This document shows, piece by piece, positions 1 to 7,287 of a DNA stretch of 9,200 nucleotides (positions are counted from its first letter, which is position 1; the number at the start of each line of letters is the position of its first letter). Source of the stretch: Lentzea sp. (GTDB lineage Bacteria; Actinomycetota; Actinomycetes; Mycobacteriales; Pseudonocardiaceae); NCBI GenBank assembly GCA_030146905.1, contig JASLAV010000291.1:1-9200 (forward strand), in the 5' to 3' direction. The notes below the pieces were generated by a model that did not search any database, was not told the DNA's origin, and saw only the letters and a list, made by a program, of their open reading frames with translations. The position numbers and the translations under genes are program-made.

Positions 1-629
<629 letters not shown>

Positions 630-633
<4 letters not shown>

Positions 634-1661
634 CCCTTGCGAACCTCGTTCTCCAGTGCGTCCAGCTCGGATGCCAGCGCGACCAGCCCCCGGTCGTCCA
701 CCGGTCCCTCGGAATACAGCAGCGCCCGCACCGAAGCGGCGGAACGCGAAGTCCTGCGGGCGATCTCGTCGGACGGGTCCTCGCCCTGCGGCGCCCCGAT
801 CAACGGCGCCAGCCGGTCACGGGAGGCCTGCCGCAGCACGGTGGCGGCGTGACCGGAGGCGTGCGAGCGGCGGTAGAGCCGCGCACGTCCCTCCACGGTC
901 TCGGCGGCGCGCACCACGACCGGCAGCGGTTCCGGCACGACCCGGCCCAGCCGCCGCGCCCGCCACAGCGCGATCAGCACGGCCGCGATGCCGAGTTGCA
1001 GCGCGCCGAACTTCCAGCCGTCGGGGACAAGGTCCGCCAGCGACTTCTGCTGCGACCGGTCGGCCGCCGACGGCACGTACCAGACGAGCCGGTCGTGCTG
1101 TCCCAGCAACGACAGCGCGAGCGCCGCGTTGCCCTCGGAGTCGAGGTCGCGGTTGGTGAAGATCCCGCCGTACCCGATCGTCGTCACGGTCCCGGTGCGC
1201 ACCAACGTCGAGTCGTAGCACCGTTGTTCGCCCTCGTAGACGAAACCGCCGGTGGTCGCCGCCCCCGCCTTGGCCGCCAGCGGGCAGCCCGGCTGACGGG
1301 TCTCCGGCTCCACCTGGCCCACCCCGCCGGCGGGCGCCAGGAGCACGGTGGCGGCGGCGCGGCGGCTCAGGTCGGCGAGCCGCGCCGGGTCGACCAGGTT
1401 CGGCTGCGCCACGAACAGCGTTGCGCCCTCCACAGTGGACACGTCGTCGGTCAGCTCGACCCGCACACCGTTCTGCTCCAGCAACCGGGCGACCGCGCGG
1501 CTGCCCTCCGGGCGGTACGACCGCGGGTCGAGCGAGCCGCCCTCGCCGCTGCCGCGCAGCAACGTGATCACCACGGCCGCGAACAGGATGATGACGCCGA
1601 TCAGCAGCGGGCCGCGCGCCGCCGTCCAGATCCGCCCGGCGTCGGGGGAGACCGCCGTCAT
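630..1661 (-). CDS. DUF4350 domain membrane protein
   Basis: The product has 343 residues and matches actinobacterial DUF4350 proteins that sit beside MoxR. It shows a cytoplasmic N-terminus with R10 and R16, a membrane segment at about 18-35, an outer domain at about 40-215 with the typical SYRPEGSRAVARLLEQNGV start, a second membrane segment at about 218-233 followed by several arginines, and a cytoplasmic tail of about 110 residues. The positive-inside rule supports this topology. Two cysteines (C126 and C148) lie in the predicted outer domain and could form a disulfide. The ATG at 1661 overlaps the DUF4129 stop by 4 bp, and its own stop overlaps the moxR start by 4 bp. No enzymatic function is known; a structural or sensory part of the MoxR membrane system is inferred. 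Confidence 0.88.
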
Positions 1662-2257
1662 CCGCGCACCCTGTCGTCGACGGAGACCAGGTGCCGGTAC
1701 CCCTCTTCGGTCGCGGTCCGCCCGCCGTACCAGACGTCGTCGAACTGCACGGCCGCGCCGCGCAGGTCACCGGCCAGCGCCGGAAGCGCGTGGCCCGCCT
1801 CGGCGGCGACCTCGTCCACGGTGCGCCCGGCACGGGCGTCGAGGACGCCGCGCTGCTCCAGCTCCCGCACGACCGCGCGGAACCGTTCGCGCACGGCCTC
1901 TGCCAGTTCACCCGCCGCCGCGGCGCGTTCGGCGGCGGCGCGGTGCTCCGCGGCGGTCATGGTCTTCGTCCCGAACACCGCGGCACTGGAACGCAGTGAA
2001 CGGGCGGTGGGCCCGGTGCGCAGCCGGAAGACGATCAGGATGATCACGGCCACCACGACGAGGACCGTGACCGCGGTGATGCCGCTCATGCCGCCCGCCC
2101 CGGCGAACAGCTCGCCGAGGCGGTCCAGCACCCAGTCGATCGCGCGTTCCAGCGGGTTCGGGTCGTCGGAGACGTACGCGGGATCGCCGAGCTCCCGCGC
2201 GGCCGCCTCCGCTGCCTCGTCGCGGCCGAGATCTACCGGTACGTCAGCTACCGCCAT
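1658..2257 (-). CDS. DUF4129 domain membrane protein
   Basis: The product has 199 residues. An acidic N-terminal stretch (about 1-55) precedes one strongly hydrophobic membrane segment at about 58-77, ended by basic residues RLR. A cytoplasmic C-terminal domain (about 100-198) carries the DUF4129 pattern: AVRERFRAVVRELEQRGVLD, then a DEVAAEAG stretch and a terminal DDVWYGGRTAT block. DUF4129 domains commonly sit at the C-terminus of transglutaminase-like membrane proteins or in MoxR/DUF58 clusters. Here the domain stands alone on one membrane anchor with no transglutaminase core. The start at 2257 lies 14 bp inside the preceding membrane-protein gene and the stop overlaps DUF4350 by 4 bp, so it is a middle gene of the operon. 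Its molecular role is unknown. Confidence 0.87.
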   Translation of the reverse strand: MAVADVPVDLGRDEAAEAAARELGDPAYVSDDPNPLERAIDWVLDRLGELFAGAGGMSGITAVTVLVVVAVIILIVFRLRTGPTARSLRSSAAVFGTKTMTAAEHRAAAERAAAAGELAEAVRERFRAVVRELEQRGVLDARAGRTVDEVAAEAGHALPALAGDLRGAAVQFDDVWYGGRTATEEGYRHLVSVDDRVRG

Positions 2258-3227
2258 GTCCCGCGGCCCGCTGGAGTTCGATGTCCATGCCCTCCGCGCG
2301 CATCCGGCGGTCGACGTAGAGCAGCACGGTGACGGCGGAGCTGAACGGCAGCGTGATCGTGGACGCGATGATCGCGCCGATCGTCGACAGGACCAGCGAG
2401 CCCGCGCTCAGCACCGCCGTCGGGTCGGCGCTGAAGCCGGTGGTCGCCGCGCCCAGCAGGCCGAACGGCAGGCTGATGATCCAGCTGATCACCGAGCTGA
2501 TCACGACGGTGAGCAGCAGGATGCCGAACGTGCGCCACCACGCGCCGTTCACCAGGGTCTTCGAGCGGCCGAACGCGGTACCGACGCCGCAGCGCTCCAG
2601 CACCAGTGCGGGCGTGACGAGCGCGAACAGCACCCACAGGTAGATGCCGGGCACGACGCAGAGGATCAGGCCGACGGTGATCACCAGGCCGGACAGCAGC
2701 GTCGCGCCGAGCAACGGCAGCAGGCGCGGCTTGAACTCCTCCCACGCCTGCGCGAACGTGACGGGCTTGCCCAGCACGGCGTGACCCACCACGACGGTGA
2801 TGAAGCCCGACAGGAACACCGTGCCGAACAACAGCGGCAGGATGCTCAGGAACGTGCCGCCGAAGAAGCCGAGCAGGGAGTCGCGGAACTGGGCGACGAG
2901 CTGCTCGTCCGTCAGCGTGTTCGGGTCGAGCGCGGCCAGCGCGGTGAGGTCGTCGAGGAACGGCAGCTGCACCAGCAGGCCGATGATCTGCGTGATCGCC
3001 GCGACCACCGCGGCCGCGCCGATGATCAGCTTCGGGTAGCGGCGCATCGTGGTGATCGCGCCGTCCACGATCTCGCCGACGGCCAGCGGGCGCAGCGGGA
3101 TCACACCGGGCTTGATCGTCGGCTGGGCTCCTGGCGGAGGCGGCGCGTAGTAGCCGGGAGGCTGCTGCGGCTGCTGAGGGTCGTTCGGTCGCTGGTCGGG
3201 TGAGGACCAGCCAGGCGTGTCCGTCAT
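2244..3227 (-). CDS. Polytopic membrane protein, glycerophosphodiester phosphodiesterase membrane-domain type
   Basis: I start this gene at ATG 3227 (327 residues) because a strong GGGGGAG Shine-Dalgarno lies 5 nt upstream; a longer frame from 3299 would add 24 unlikely residues. The N-terminus (about 8-40) is rich in proline, glutamine and tyrosine and probably disordered in the cytoplasm. It is followed by the family signature LRPLAVGEIVDGAITTMRRY (about 45-64). Roughly six hydrophobic segments follow, the first at about 67-88. The ending LLYVDRRMRAEGMDIELQ is typical of actinobacterial proteins of this family. No glycerophosphodiesterase catalytic domain is present, so the family name should not be read as an enzyme activity. 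It is the first gene of the MoxR operon and probably forms the membrane core. Confidence 0.87.
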   Translation of the reverse strand: MTDTPGWSSPDQRPNDPQQPQQPPGYYAPPPPGAQPTIKPGVIPLRPLAVGEIVDGAITTMRRYPKLIIGAAAVVAAITQIIGLLVQLPFLDDLTALAALDPNTLTDEQLVAQFRDSLLGFFGGTFLSILPLLFGTVFLSGFITVVVGHAVLGKPVTFAQAWEEFKPRLLPLLGATLLSGLVITVGLILCVVPGIYLWVLFALVTPALVLERCGVGTAFGRSKTLVNGAWWRTFGILLLTVVISSVISWIISLPFGLLGAATTGFSADPTAVLSAGSLVLSTIGAIIASTITLPFSSAVTVLLYVDRRMRAEGMDIELQRAAGHGGS

Positions 3228-3232
3228 CGCGG

Positions 3233-3239
3233 CTCCCCC
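3233..3239 (-). promoter_or_regulatory. Ribosome binding site of the operon's first gene
   Basis: On the minus strand this reads GGGGGAG, 5 nt before the ATG at 3227. It fixes the start of the membrane-protein gene in preference to the in-frame upstream ATG at 3299, which has no comparable site. Confidence 0.7.
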
Positions 3240-3303
3240 GGTCGTGTGTGAGCGGAATCCTGCCAGATCAGTACCCTCCTCACAGGGCAAGCTGATCACG
3301 AAA

Positions 3304-3327
3304 CGGTGTCCGGTCGGCCGGACGCCG
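3304..3327. repeat. Strong inverted repeat between divergent genes
   Basis: The arms CGGTGTCCGG (3304-3313) and CCGGACGCCG (3318-3327) pair over 10 positions with a single G-T wobble, around a 4-base TCGG loop. It lies between the divergent membrane-protein operon and the STAS gene, 43 nt before the STAS GTG. There is no T-tract. It could be an operator or a 5' leader hairpin; the sequence does not decide. Nothing gene-like is visible in the rest of 3228-3370. Confidence 0.5.
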
Positions 3328-3370
3328 GTCCGTGGCGCGGGCCTGCCGGAGCGGAGGGGAGAGGGGACAC

Positions 3371-3651
3371 GTGCGCGAGCCGGAACCCCTGGAGCTGACC
3401 GTCGAGCGCCGCGGCGCGTCGACGGTTGTCCAGGTGGCCGGTGAGGTCGACTTCGCGACCGCGCCGCGGTTCGAGACGTTCCTGCACGACCACCTCGCGC
3501 GCACCCGCGCCGTGCTCATGATCGAGCTCTCCGGCGTGAACCGCTTCGGGTCGACCTGGTCTTCGCCGAGTGCTCGTTCAGCGTGCTGCGGGCGTTCGAG
3601 GTCAGCGGCCTGACCGGGTTCTTCCTGCGCGGCGAGAGCGAGACCGGTTAG
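3371..3651 (+). pseudogene. STAS-domain (anti-sigma factor antagonist-like) gene, apparently disrupted by an out-of-frame deletion
   Basis: The GTG at 3371 follows a purine-rich GAGGGG ribosome site. The frame gives a good STAS start: LELTVERRG, VVQVAGEVDFATAPRFE and VLMIELSGVNRFGS. STAS antagonists normally continue through a phosphorylatable Ser/Thr-Gly-Leu loop and a helix. Here the frame leaves homology after codon 62 and stops at 3613 (80 residues). From about 3547 the neighbouring frame instead encodes a convincing STAS tail (RVDLVFAEC, then VLRAFEVSGLTGFF), ending at TAG 3649-3651. About 15-20 residues seem to be missing between the two parts, so this looks like a deletion, not a simple one-base error. 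The lost part would include the regulatory loop and following helix. A functional truncated protein or an assembly error remains possible. Confidence 0.7.
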
Positions 3652-3655
3652 AGGA

Positions 3656-4234
3656 TCATCCTGCCAGCTCGGTCATGGCCCTGGCCGGTGTCGTGCGGCG
3701 CATGCCCGCGTCGACGCACCGCTTGACCACCTGCGGCTGTTCGCGCATCAGCCGCAGCCCTCGCCGGAGGAGCGTGGGCACCGGCTTGCGGGCCTCCGCG
3801 ACGTCCCTGGCGAACCGGCGCAGGAACGTGACCGGCGGGCTCGGCGCGAGCACGACCGCGTCCCTGAGCACCCCCGCCTGCCTGGCGCCCTCCACCAGCA
3901 GGTCGGCGAAGAGGCCCTCCGCGATGAACGCGGGCGCGTCGCCCAGCTCGATGATCTGCGTGCCGACCGCGCGGTCCTCGCTGATCGAGTAGACCGGCGC
4001 CTCGACCTTGCCCGTGTCCGACAGTTCGACGATGGCCTGCAACGCCTTGTCCGCGTTCCAAGAGCCGACCGCGTCCCAGTCCGCGCGGCCGTGCTCGTCG
4101 CGGGGCAGCAGCGGGTCGTCACCGTCGCGGTAGAAGTCGTCCAGGCGCAGGACGGGCCAGGCGAGGTGGGCGGCGAGGGTCGACTTGCCCGAACCGGACG
4201 GTCCGGCGAGGAGCACTGCGCGGGGGATGGGCAC
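3656..4234 (-). CDS. Uridine kinase-like P-loop nucleoside kinase
   Basis: The product has 192 residues from GTG at 4234, chosen because GAGGA (4244-4248 on the complement) lies 9 nt upstream and because the P-loop then begins near residue 11 as in uridine kinases; GTG at 4252 is an alternative. Walker A is GPSGSGKS (about 11-18), followed by LRLDDFY (about 29-35), matching the acidic DDFY substrate/metal motif of uridine kinases. A later EAPVYSISEDR block and the FIAEGLFADLL segment match the family's base-binding and Walker-B-like regions. The expected role is ATP-dependent phosphorylation of uridine/cytidine or a related small substrate in the cytoplasm. The C-terminal third is arginine-rich and less typical, so substrate is uncertain. 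It converges on the STAS remnant with 4 bp between stops and diverges from rarA. Confidence 0.82.
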   Translation of the reverse strand: MPIPRAVLLAGPSGSGKSTLAAHLAWPVLRLDDFYRDGDDPLLPRDEHGRADWDAVGSWNADKALQAIVELSDTGKVEAPVYSISEDRAVGTQIIELGDAPAFIAEGLFADLLVEGARQAGVLRDAVVLAPSPPVTFLRRFARDVAEARKPVPTLLRRGLRLMREQPQVVKRCVDAGMRRTTPARAMTELAG

Positions 4235-4258
4235 GGAACGCGATCCTCGCACATGACC

Positions 4259-4264
4259 TAGGCT
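4259..4264 (+). promoter_or_regulatory. Candidate -10 element of rarA (leaderless)
   Basis: TAGGCT lies 7 nt before the ATG at 4272, and no Shine-Dalgarno is visible. In actinobacteria a TANNNT hexamer 6-7 nt before a start codon usually marks a leaderless transcript beginning at or next to the start. The divergent kinase start is only 37 bp away, so the two promoters must overlap. Confidence 0.55.
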
Positions 4265-4271
4265 CGAACGC

Positions 4272-5621
4272 ATGAGCGAAGGTCTGTTCGACGAGGGCCT
4301 GTTCGGCGCGACCGAGGAGGAGAAGGCCGAGCGCATCGCGGCCAACGCCCCGCTGGCCGTGCGGATGCGCCCGGCCGCGCTCGACGAGGTCGTCGGCCAG
4401 GACCACCTGCTCGGGCCGGGTGCGCCGCTGCGCCGCCTGGTCGAGGGCGCCACCCCGGCGTCGGTGATGCTCCACGGCCCTCCCGGCACCGGCAAGACGA
4501 CGCTCGCGACCCTCGTCTCCAAGGCGACCGGCCGCCGTTTCGTGGCGCTGTCGGCGTTGTCGGCGGGCGTCAAGGAGGTGCGGGCGGTCATCGACGAGGC
4601 CCGGCGGCGCCTCGTGCGGTCCGGCGAGTCGACCGTGCTGTTCATCGACGAGGTGCACCGGTTCTCCAAGACGCAGCAGGACGCCCTGCTCGGCGCCGTC
4701 GAGGACCGGATCGTGCTGCTGGTGGCCGCCACGACGGAGAACCCGTTCTTCTCGGTGGTCTCGCCGCTGCTGTCGCGGTCCCTGGTGCTGCAGCTCAAGT
4801 CCCTGACCGACGACGGCGTGCGGTCGGTCATCCGCCGCGCGGTGTCGGACCCCCGCGGCCTGGGCGGGTCCGTCGTGCTGGAACCCGACGCCGAGGACCA
4901 CCTGATCCGGCTCGCCGGCGGCGACGCGCGCCGGTCGCTGACCGCGCTGGAGGCCGCCGCGGACTCGGCGCTGGCGTCGAACGACGGCGTGATCACGCTG
5001 TCGCTGCTGGAGTCCACCGTGGACAAGGCCGCGGTCCGCTACGACCGCGACGGGGACCAGCACTACGACGTGACGTCGGCGTTCATCAAGTCGATCCGCG
5101 GCTCCGACGTGGACGCGGCACTGCACTACCTCGCCCGCATGATCGAGGCGGGGGAGGACCCGAGGTTCATCGCGCGGCGCCTGGTGATCCACGCCAGCGA
5201 GGACGTGGGGATGGCGGACCCGACGGCGTTGCAGACGTGCGTGGCGGCAGCCCAGGCCGTGCAGCTCATCGGGTTGCCGGAGTGCGCCCTGAACCTCGCG
5301 CAGGCGACCATCCACCTCGCCACCGCGCCGAAGTCCAACGCCGTGACCACGGCGATCTACGGCGCCATCGAGGACGTCCGCAAGGGCGCCATCGGTTCCG
5401 TGCCGGCACACCTGCGGGACGGCCACTACGCGGGTGCGGCGAAACTGGGCAACGCGCAGGGGTACCGCTACCCGCACGACGTCCCGGAAGGCGTGCTGAC
5501 GCAGCAGTACGCGCCGGACGACCTCGTCGGACGCGACTACTACGAACCGACGGGCCGTGGCGCCGAACGTGCGGTGGCGGAGCGGCTGCCGCGGTTGCGC
5601 CGCGTGATCAGGGGCGGGTAA
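4272..5621 (+). CDS. rarA: RarA/MgsA family replication-associated AAA+ ATPase
   Basis: The product has 449 residues, a normal length for RarA (MgsA, the bacterial relative of WRNIP1/Mgs1), which acts at stalled or gapped replication forks. The N-terminal AAA+ core has the VVGQDHLLG entry, Walker A GPPGTGKT (69-76), Walker B FIDEVHRF (124-131), sensor-1 ATTENP (153-158), an LLSRS arginine-finger region (R169) and a sensor-2 GGDARRSL stretch. The C-terminal half has the family blocks [20 protein letters not shown] and [19 protein letters not shown], then GAIEDVRKG and the closing [13 protein letters not shown]. These C-terminal blocks distinguish it from RuvB and DnaX. The extreme N-terminus contains a doubled EGLF. 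The ATG is preceded by a close -10-like element and no Shine-Dalgarno, suggesting a leaderless mRNA. Confidence 0.95.
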   Translation: MSEGLFDEGLFGATEEEKAERIAANAPLAVRMRPAALDEVVGQDHLLGPGAPLRRLVEGATPASVMLHGPPGTGKTTLATLVSKATGRRFVALSALSAGVKEVRAVIDEARRRLVRSGESTVLFIDEVHRFSKTQQDALLGAVEDRIVLLVAATTENPFFSVVSPLLSRSLVLQLKSLTDDGVRSVIRRAVSDPRGLGGSVVLEPDAEDHLIRLAGGDARRSLTALEAAADSALASNDGVITLSLLESTVDKAAVRYDRDGDQHYDVTSAFIKSIRGSDVDAALHYLARMIEAGEDPRFIARRLVIHASEDVGMADPTALQTCVAAAQAVQLIGLPECALNLAQATIHLATAPKSNAVTTAIYGAIEDVRKGAIGSVPAHLRDGHYAGAAKLGNAQGYRYPHDVPEGVLTQQYAPDDLVGRDYYEPTGRGAERAVAERLPRLRRVIRGG

Positions 5622-5639
5622 TCCGCTTGTGCCCGGGCC

Positions 5640-5645
5640 CATGAT
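5640..5645 (+). promoter_or_regulatory. Candidate -10 element of the RidA-family gene (leaderless)
   Basis: CATGAT, one mismatch from TATGAT, ends 6 nt before the ATG at 5652. There is no Shine-Dalgarno in the 30-bp gap after rarA. This suggests a separate leaderless start, although read-through from rarA is also possible. Confidence 0.4.
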
Positions 5646-5651
5646 CGGGTC

Positions 5652-6038
5652 ATGGAACTCGTGCCGCACGACCCCACCGACGGCGTCTACGCGACCGGCG
5701 ACGACTGGGTGCACGCCATGGAAGTCCGTGGCGCAGAACGCTTCTTGTTCGTCTCCGGCACCATGGGCCTGGATCCCGGCGGCGTACCCGGCGCCGACCT
5801 GGCGACGCAGCTCGACCTGATCTGGTCCAACATCCGGGCGATCCTCGCCTCGGCGGGCATGACCGTCGGCAACGTCGTGCGGCTCACCAGTTACCTGCGG
5901 GACGCCTCGTACGCGGAGGCCAACGCCGCCGCACGGGTGGCGGCGCTCGGCGGCAGGACGGTGCCGACGACCGCGGTCGTCGCCACCACGCTGGTCAGCG
6001 ACTGGCTCGTCGAGATCGAGGTGATCGCCGCCGGATGA
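5652..6038 (+). CDS. RidA (YjgF/YER057c/UK114) family protein
   Basis: The product has 128 residues, a full-length RidA-fold protein. RidA proteins form trimers, and archetypal members hydrolyse reactive enamine/imine intermediates released by PLP enzymes. Visible family features are FLFVSGTMGLDP (about 31-42), QLDLIWSNIRAILASAGMTV (about 53-72), VVRLTSYLRD (about 75-84) and the C-terminal LVEIEVIAAG. In archetypal RidA an arginine about 15 residues before the final EIE motif binds the substrate carboxylate; here that place is threonine (T106/T107, in VPTTAVV). Deaminase activity is therefore doubtful, and the protein probably belongs to one of the arginine-lacking Rid subgroups. It is 30 bp after rarA and 22 bp before the maleylpyruvate-isomerase-like gene, all on one strand. 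Confidence 0.88.
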   Translation: MELVPHDPTDGVYATGDDWVHAMEVRGAERFLFVSGTMGLDPGGVPGADLATQLDLIWSNIRAILASAGMTVGNVVRLTSYLRDASYAEANAAARVAALGGRTVPTTAVVATTLVSDWLVEIEVIAAG

Positions 6039-6047
6039 GGTTCCGCG

Positions 6048-6053
6048 TAGCTT
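6048..6053 (+). promoter_or_regulatory. Candidate -10 element of the maleylpyruvate isomerase-like gene (leaderless)
   Basis: TAGCTT lies 7 nt before the GTG at 6061 in the 22-bp gap after the RidA-family stop, with no Shine-Dalgarno. The arrangement copies that seen before rarA. Confidence 0.5.
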
Positions 6054-6060
6054 CGGCGAA

Positions 6061-6696
6061 GTGACGACCAGAGAAGACTTCCTGACCACCGCCCGCATCG
6101 CGCTCGGCCTCCTGCGCCACGAGCGGGTGGGACAGAGGTGGGGCGAGCCCAGCGCGTTGCCCGAGTTCGGCGTCGGCGGCCTGGCGGGCCACATCGCCTA
6201 CCAGGTCCTGCCACTGCCCTCGATGATCTCCACGCCCGCCGGCGACGAGGAGGTCGTCTCGCTTCTGGAGCACTACGAGCGGGCGAACTGGACGAACCTC
6301 GGCATCGACTCCGACTTCCACACCCGCATCCGCAACGGCGCGGAGGGGTTGGCGGCGGACGGCCAGAGCGCTCTGTGCGAGCGGTTCGAGGAGGCGCTCG
6401 CCGCCTTCGAGGAAGCGTCGTCCCGCGAGGACAACCTGCCCGTCCGGATGCCGCACTGGGGACCGTGGGCCGTGCCGCTGGACGAGTTCCTCGTGAGCAG
6501 GCTGATGGAGTTCGTCGTGCACACCGACGACCTCGCGGTGAGCGTCGGCGTCGACACGCCCGAGTTCCCGCGCCACGTCAACGAGTCCGTCATCGACCTG
6601 CTGACCCGCATGGCACTCAACAAACACCGTGCGATCGACGTGGTGCGCGCGCTCAGCCGGAAGGAACGCGCACCGCAGGACATCACAGCGTTCTAG
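6061..6696 (+). CDS. Mycothiol-dependent maleylpyruvate isomerase-family protein
   Basis: The product has 211 residues from GTG at 6061, in the MDMPI family: DinB-fold metalloproteins that use mycothiol and are found in actinobacteria. The expected metal ligands are present: H44 in GLAGH, and E150 with H154 in RLMEFVVHTDD, matching the H...E-x3-H arrangement of mycothiol-dependent maleylpyruvate isomerase. The family's DDLAVSVG continuation follows directly. Most members are not true maleylpyruvate isomerases, and no gentisate-pathway genes are visible here, so mycothiol S-transfer or detoxification is the safer inference. The C-terminus is short, without a full second domain. Its stop shares bases with the stop of the convergent GNAT gene (CTAG at 6693-6696). 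Confidence 0.85.
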   Translation: MTTREDFLTTARIALGLLRHERVGQRWGEPSALPEFGVGGLAGHIAYQVLPLPSMISTPAGDEEVVSLLEHYERANWTNLGIDSDFHTRIRNGAEGLAADGQSALCERFEEALAAFEEASSREDNLPVRMPHWGPWAVPLDEFLVSRLMEFVVHTDDLAVSVGVDTPEFPRHVNESVIDLLTRMALNKHRAIDVVRALSRKERAPQDITAF

Positions 6697-7271
6697 CGCT
6701 TGCAGATCATCAGCAGTGCGAGCTTGCCGGACAGCACGATCTCGTCCGCCGCCACGAAACCACCGGCCTCGAAAGACCTGATGGCGCGCTCGTTGCGCAC
6801 GTCCGGTTCGACCACGATCCGCGTGCAGTGCGGGTCGGCCTCGAACAGCGCGTCGGTGAGGCGGGGGAGCAGCGTCCGCACCAGCCCGCGGTCGGTCAGC
6901 GCGAGCTCGCCGACCGCGAGGTTCAGGCCGAGGTCGTGCGGGCGCACGGGGTAGCAGCGGCCCAGCGCGTCGCGGGCCGCCCGGTACAGCTCCGCGTAGA
7001 TCACCGGGCGGCCGTGCCAGCTGATCAGCAACGGCCGCACGTCGTCGCCAGCCAGGTGGTCGGCGAGCCGGCGTTCCCACTGCGGCAGCGTCCACGCCCG
7101 CCGCCAGAACGCCGCCACGTGCGGTGCCTGGTTCCAGCGGTGAACGAGGTGCAGGTCGTAGCCGTCCGGGCGCGCGAGGCGCACCTCCCAGGGCGCGCCG
7201 AGCTCCGGGACGGGTGGTGCCTCCGCCCTGGCGTGCCTGCGGTAGGAGTCCAGGTGCGACACCGGCTTCAC
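6693..7271 (-). CDS. GNAT N-acyltransferase, siderophore/lysine acyltransferase-like (MbtK/IucB type)
   Basis: The product has 192 residues from GTG at 7271, preceded by AGGAGG with a short 4-nt spacer. It resembles the GNAT subgroup that acylates hydroxylamine or lysine groups in siderophore assembly. Features seen are HLVHRWNQAPHVAAFWRRAW (about 41-60), the block PHDLGLNLAVGE (111-122), acetyl-CoA-binding region LTDRGLVRTLLPRL (125-138), and VVEPDVRNERAI (about 153-164) followed by GGF and a closing KLALLMICKR. In MbtK-like enzymes a catalytic histidine is reported in the GLH position; here it is N117, and the partner acid position is E155. No siderophore synthetase or transporter gene lies in the window, so the substrate is unknown. 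It is convergent with the upstream neighbour and divergent from the DinB gene. Confidence 0.8.
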   Translation of the reverse strand: MKPVSHLDSYRRHARAEAPPVPELGAPWEVRLARPDGYDLHLVHRWNQAPHVAAFWRRAWTLPQWERRLADHLAGDDVRPLLISWHGRPVIYAELYRAARDALGRCYPVRPHDLGLNLAVGELALTDRGLVRTLLPRLTDALFEADPHCTRIVVEPDVRNERAIRSFEAGGFVAADEIVLSGKLALLMICKR

Positions 7272-7275
7272 TGGG

Positions 7276-7281
7276 CCTCCT
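7276..7281 (-). promoter_or_regulatory. Ribosome binding site of the GNAT gene
   Basis: The complement reads AGGAGG, 4 nt before the GTG at 7271. The core is perfect but the spacing is short. It supports this start over the in-frame GTG at 7262. Confidence 0.55.
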
Positions 7282-7287
7282 GCGACG

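Noticed and set aside
849..3203. A 784-codon open frame on the plus strand opposite the MoxR operon
   Set aside because: It is antisense to three well-supported genes, and its product is low-complexity Arg/Gln/Asp/Ala sequence typical of a GC-rich shadow frame with no recognisable domain.
3228..3300. Promoter of the MoxR operon (CAGGAT as a -10 on the minus strand)
   Set aside because: A CAGGAT hexamer is present, but the only -35 at the right distance matches the consensus poorly, so I do not call it.
3652..3662. Small palindrome AGGATCATCCT between the convergent STAS and kinase genes as a terminator
   Set aside because: The arms are only 5 bp with a 1-base centre, and there is no T-tract; too small to act as a terminator hairpin.
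4235..5026. Long N-terminal extension of the uridine-kinase-like gene
   Set aside because: The in-frame extension lies wholly antisense to rarA, is Ser/Arg/Thr-rich, and the kinase P-loop begins right after the GTG at 4234 with its own ribosome site.
4119..6194. A 691-codon open frame on the minus strand opposite rarA and the RidA-family gene
   Set aside because: It covers clear plus-strand genes and yields a His/Arg/Gly-rich product without family motifs; it is a codon-bias shadow.
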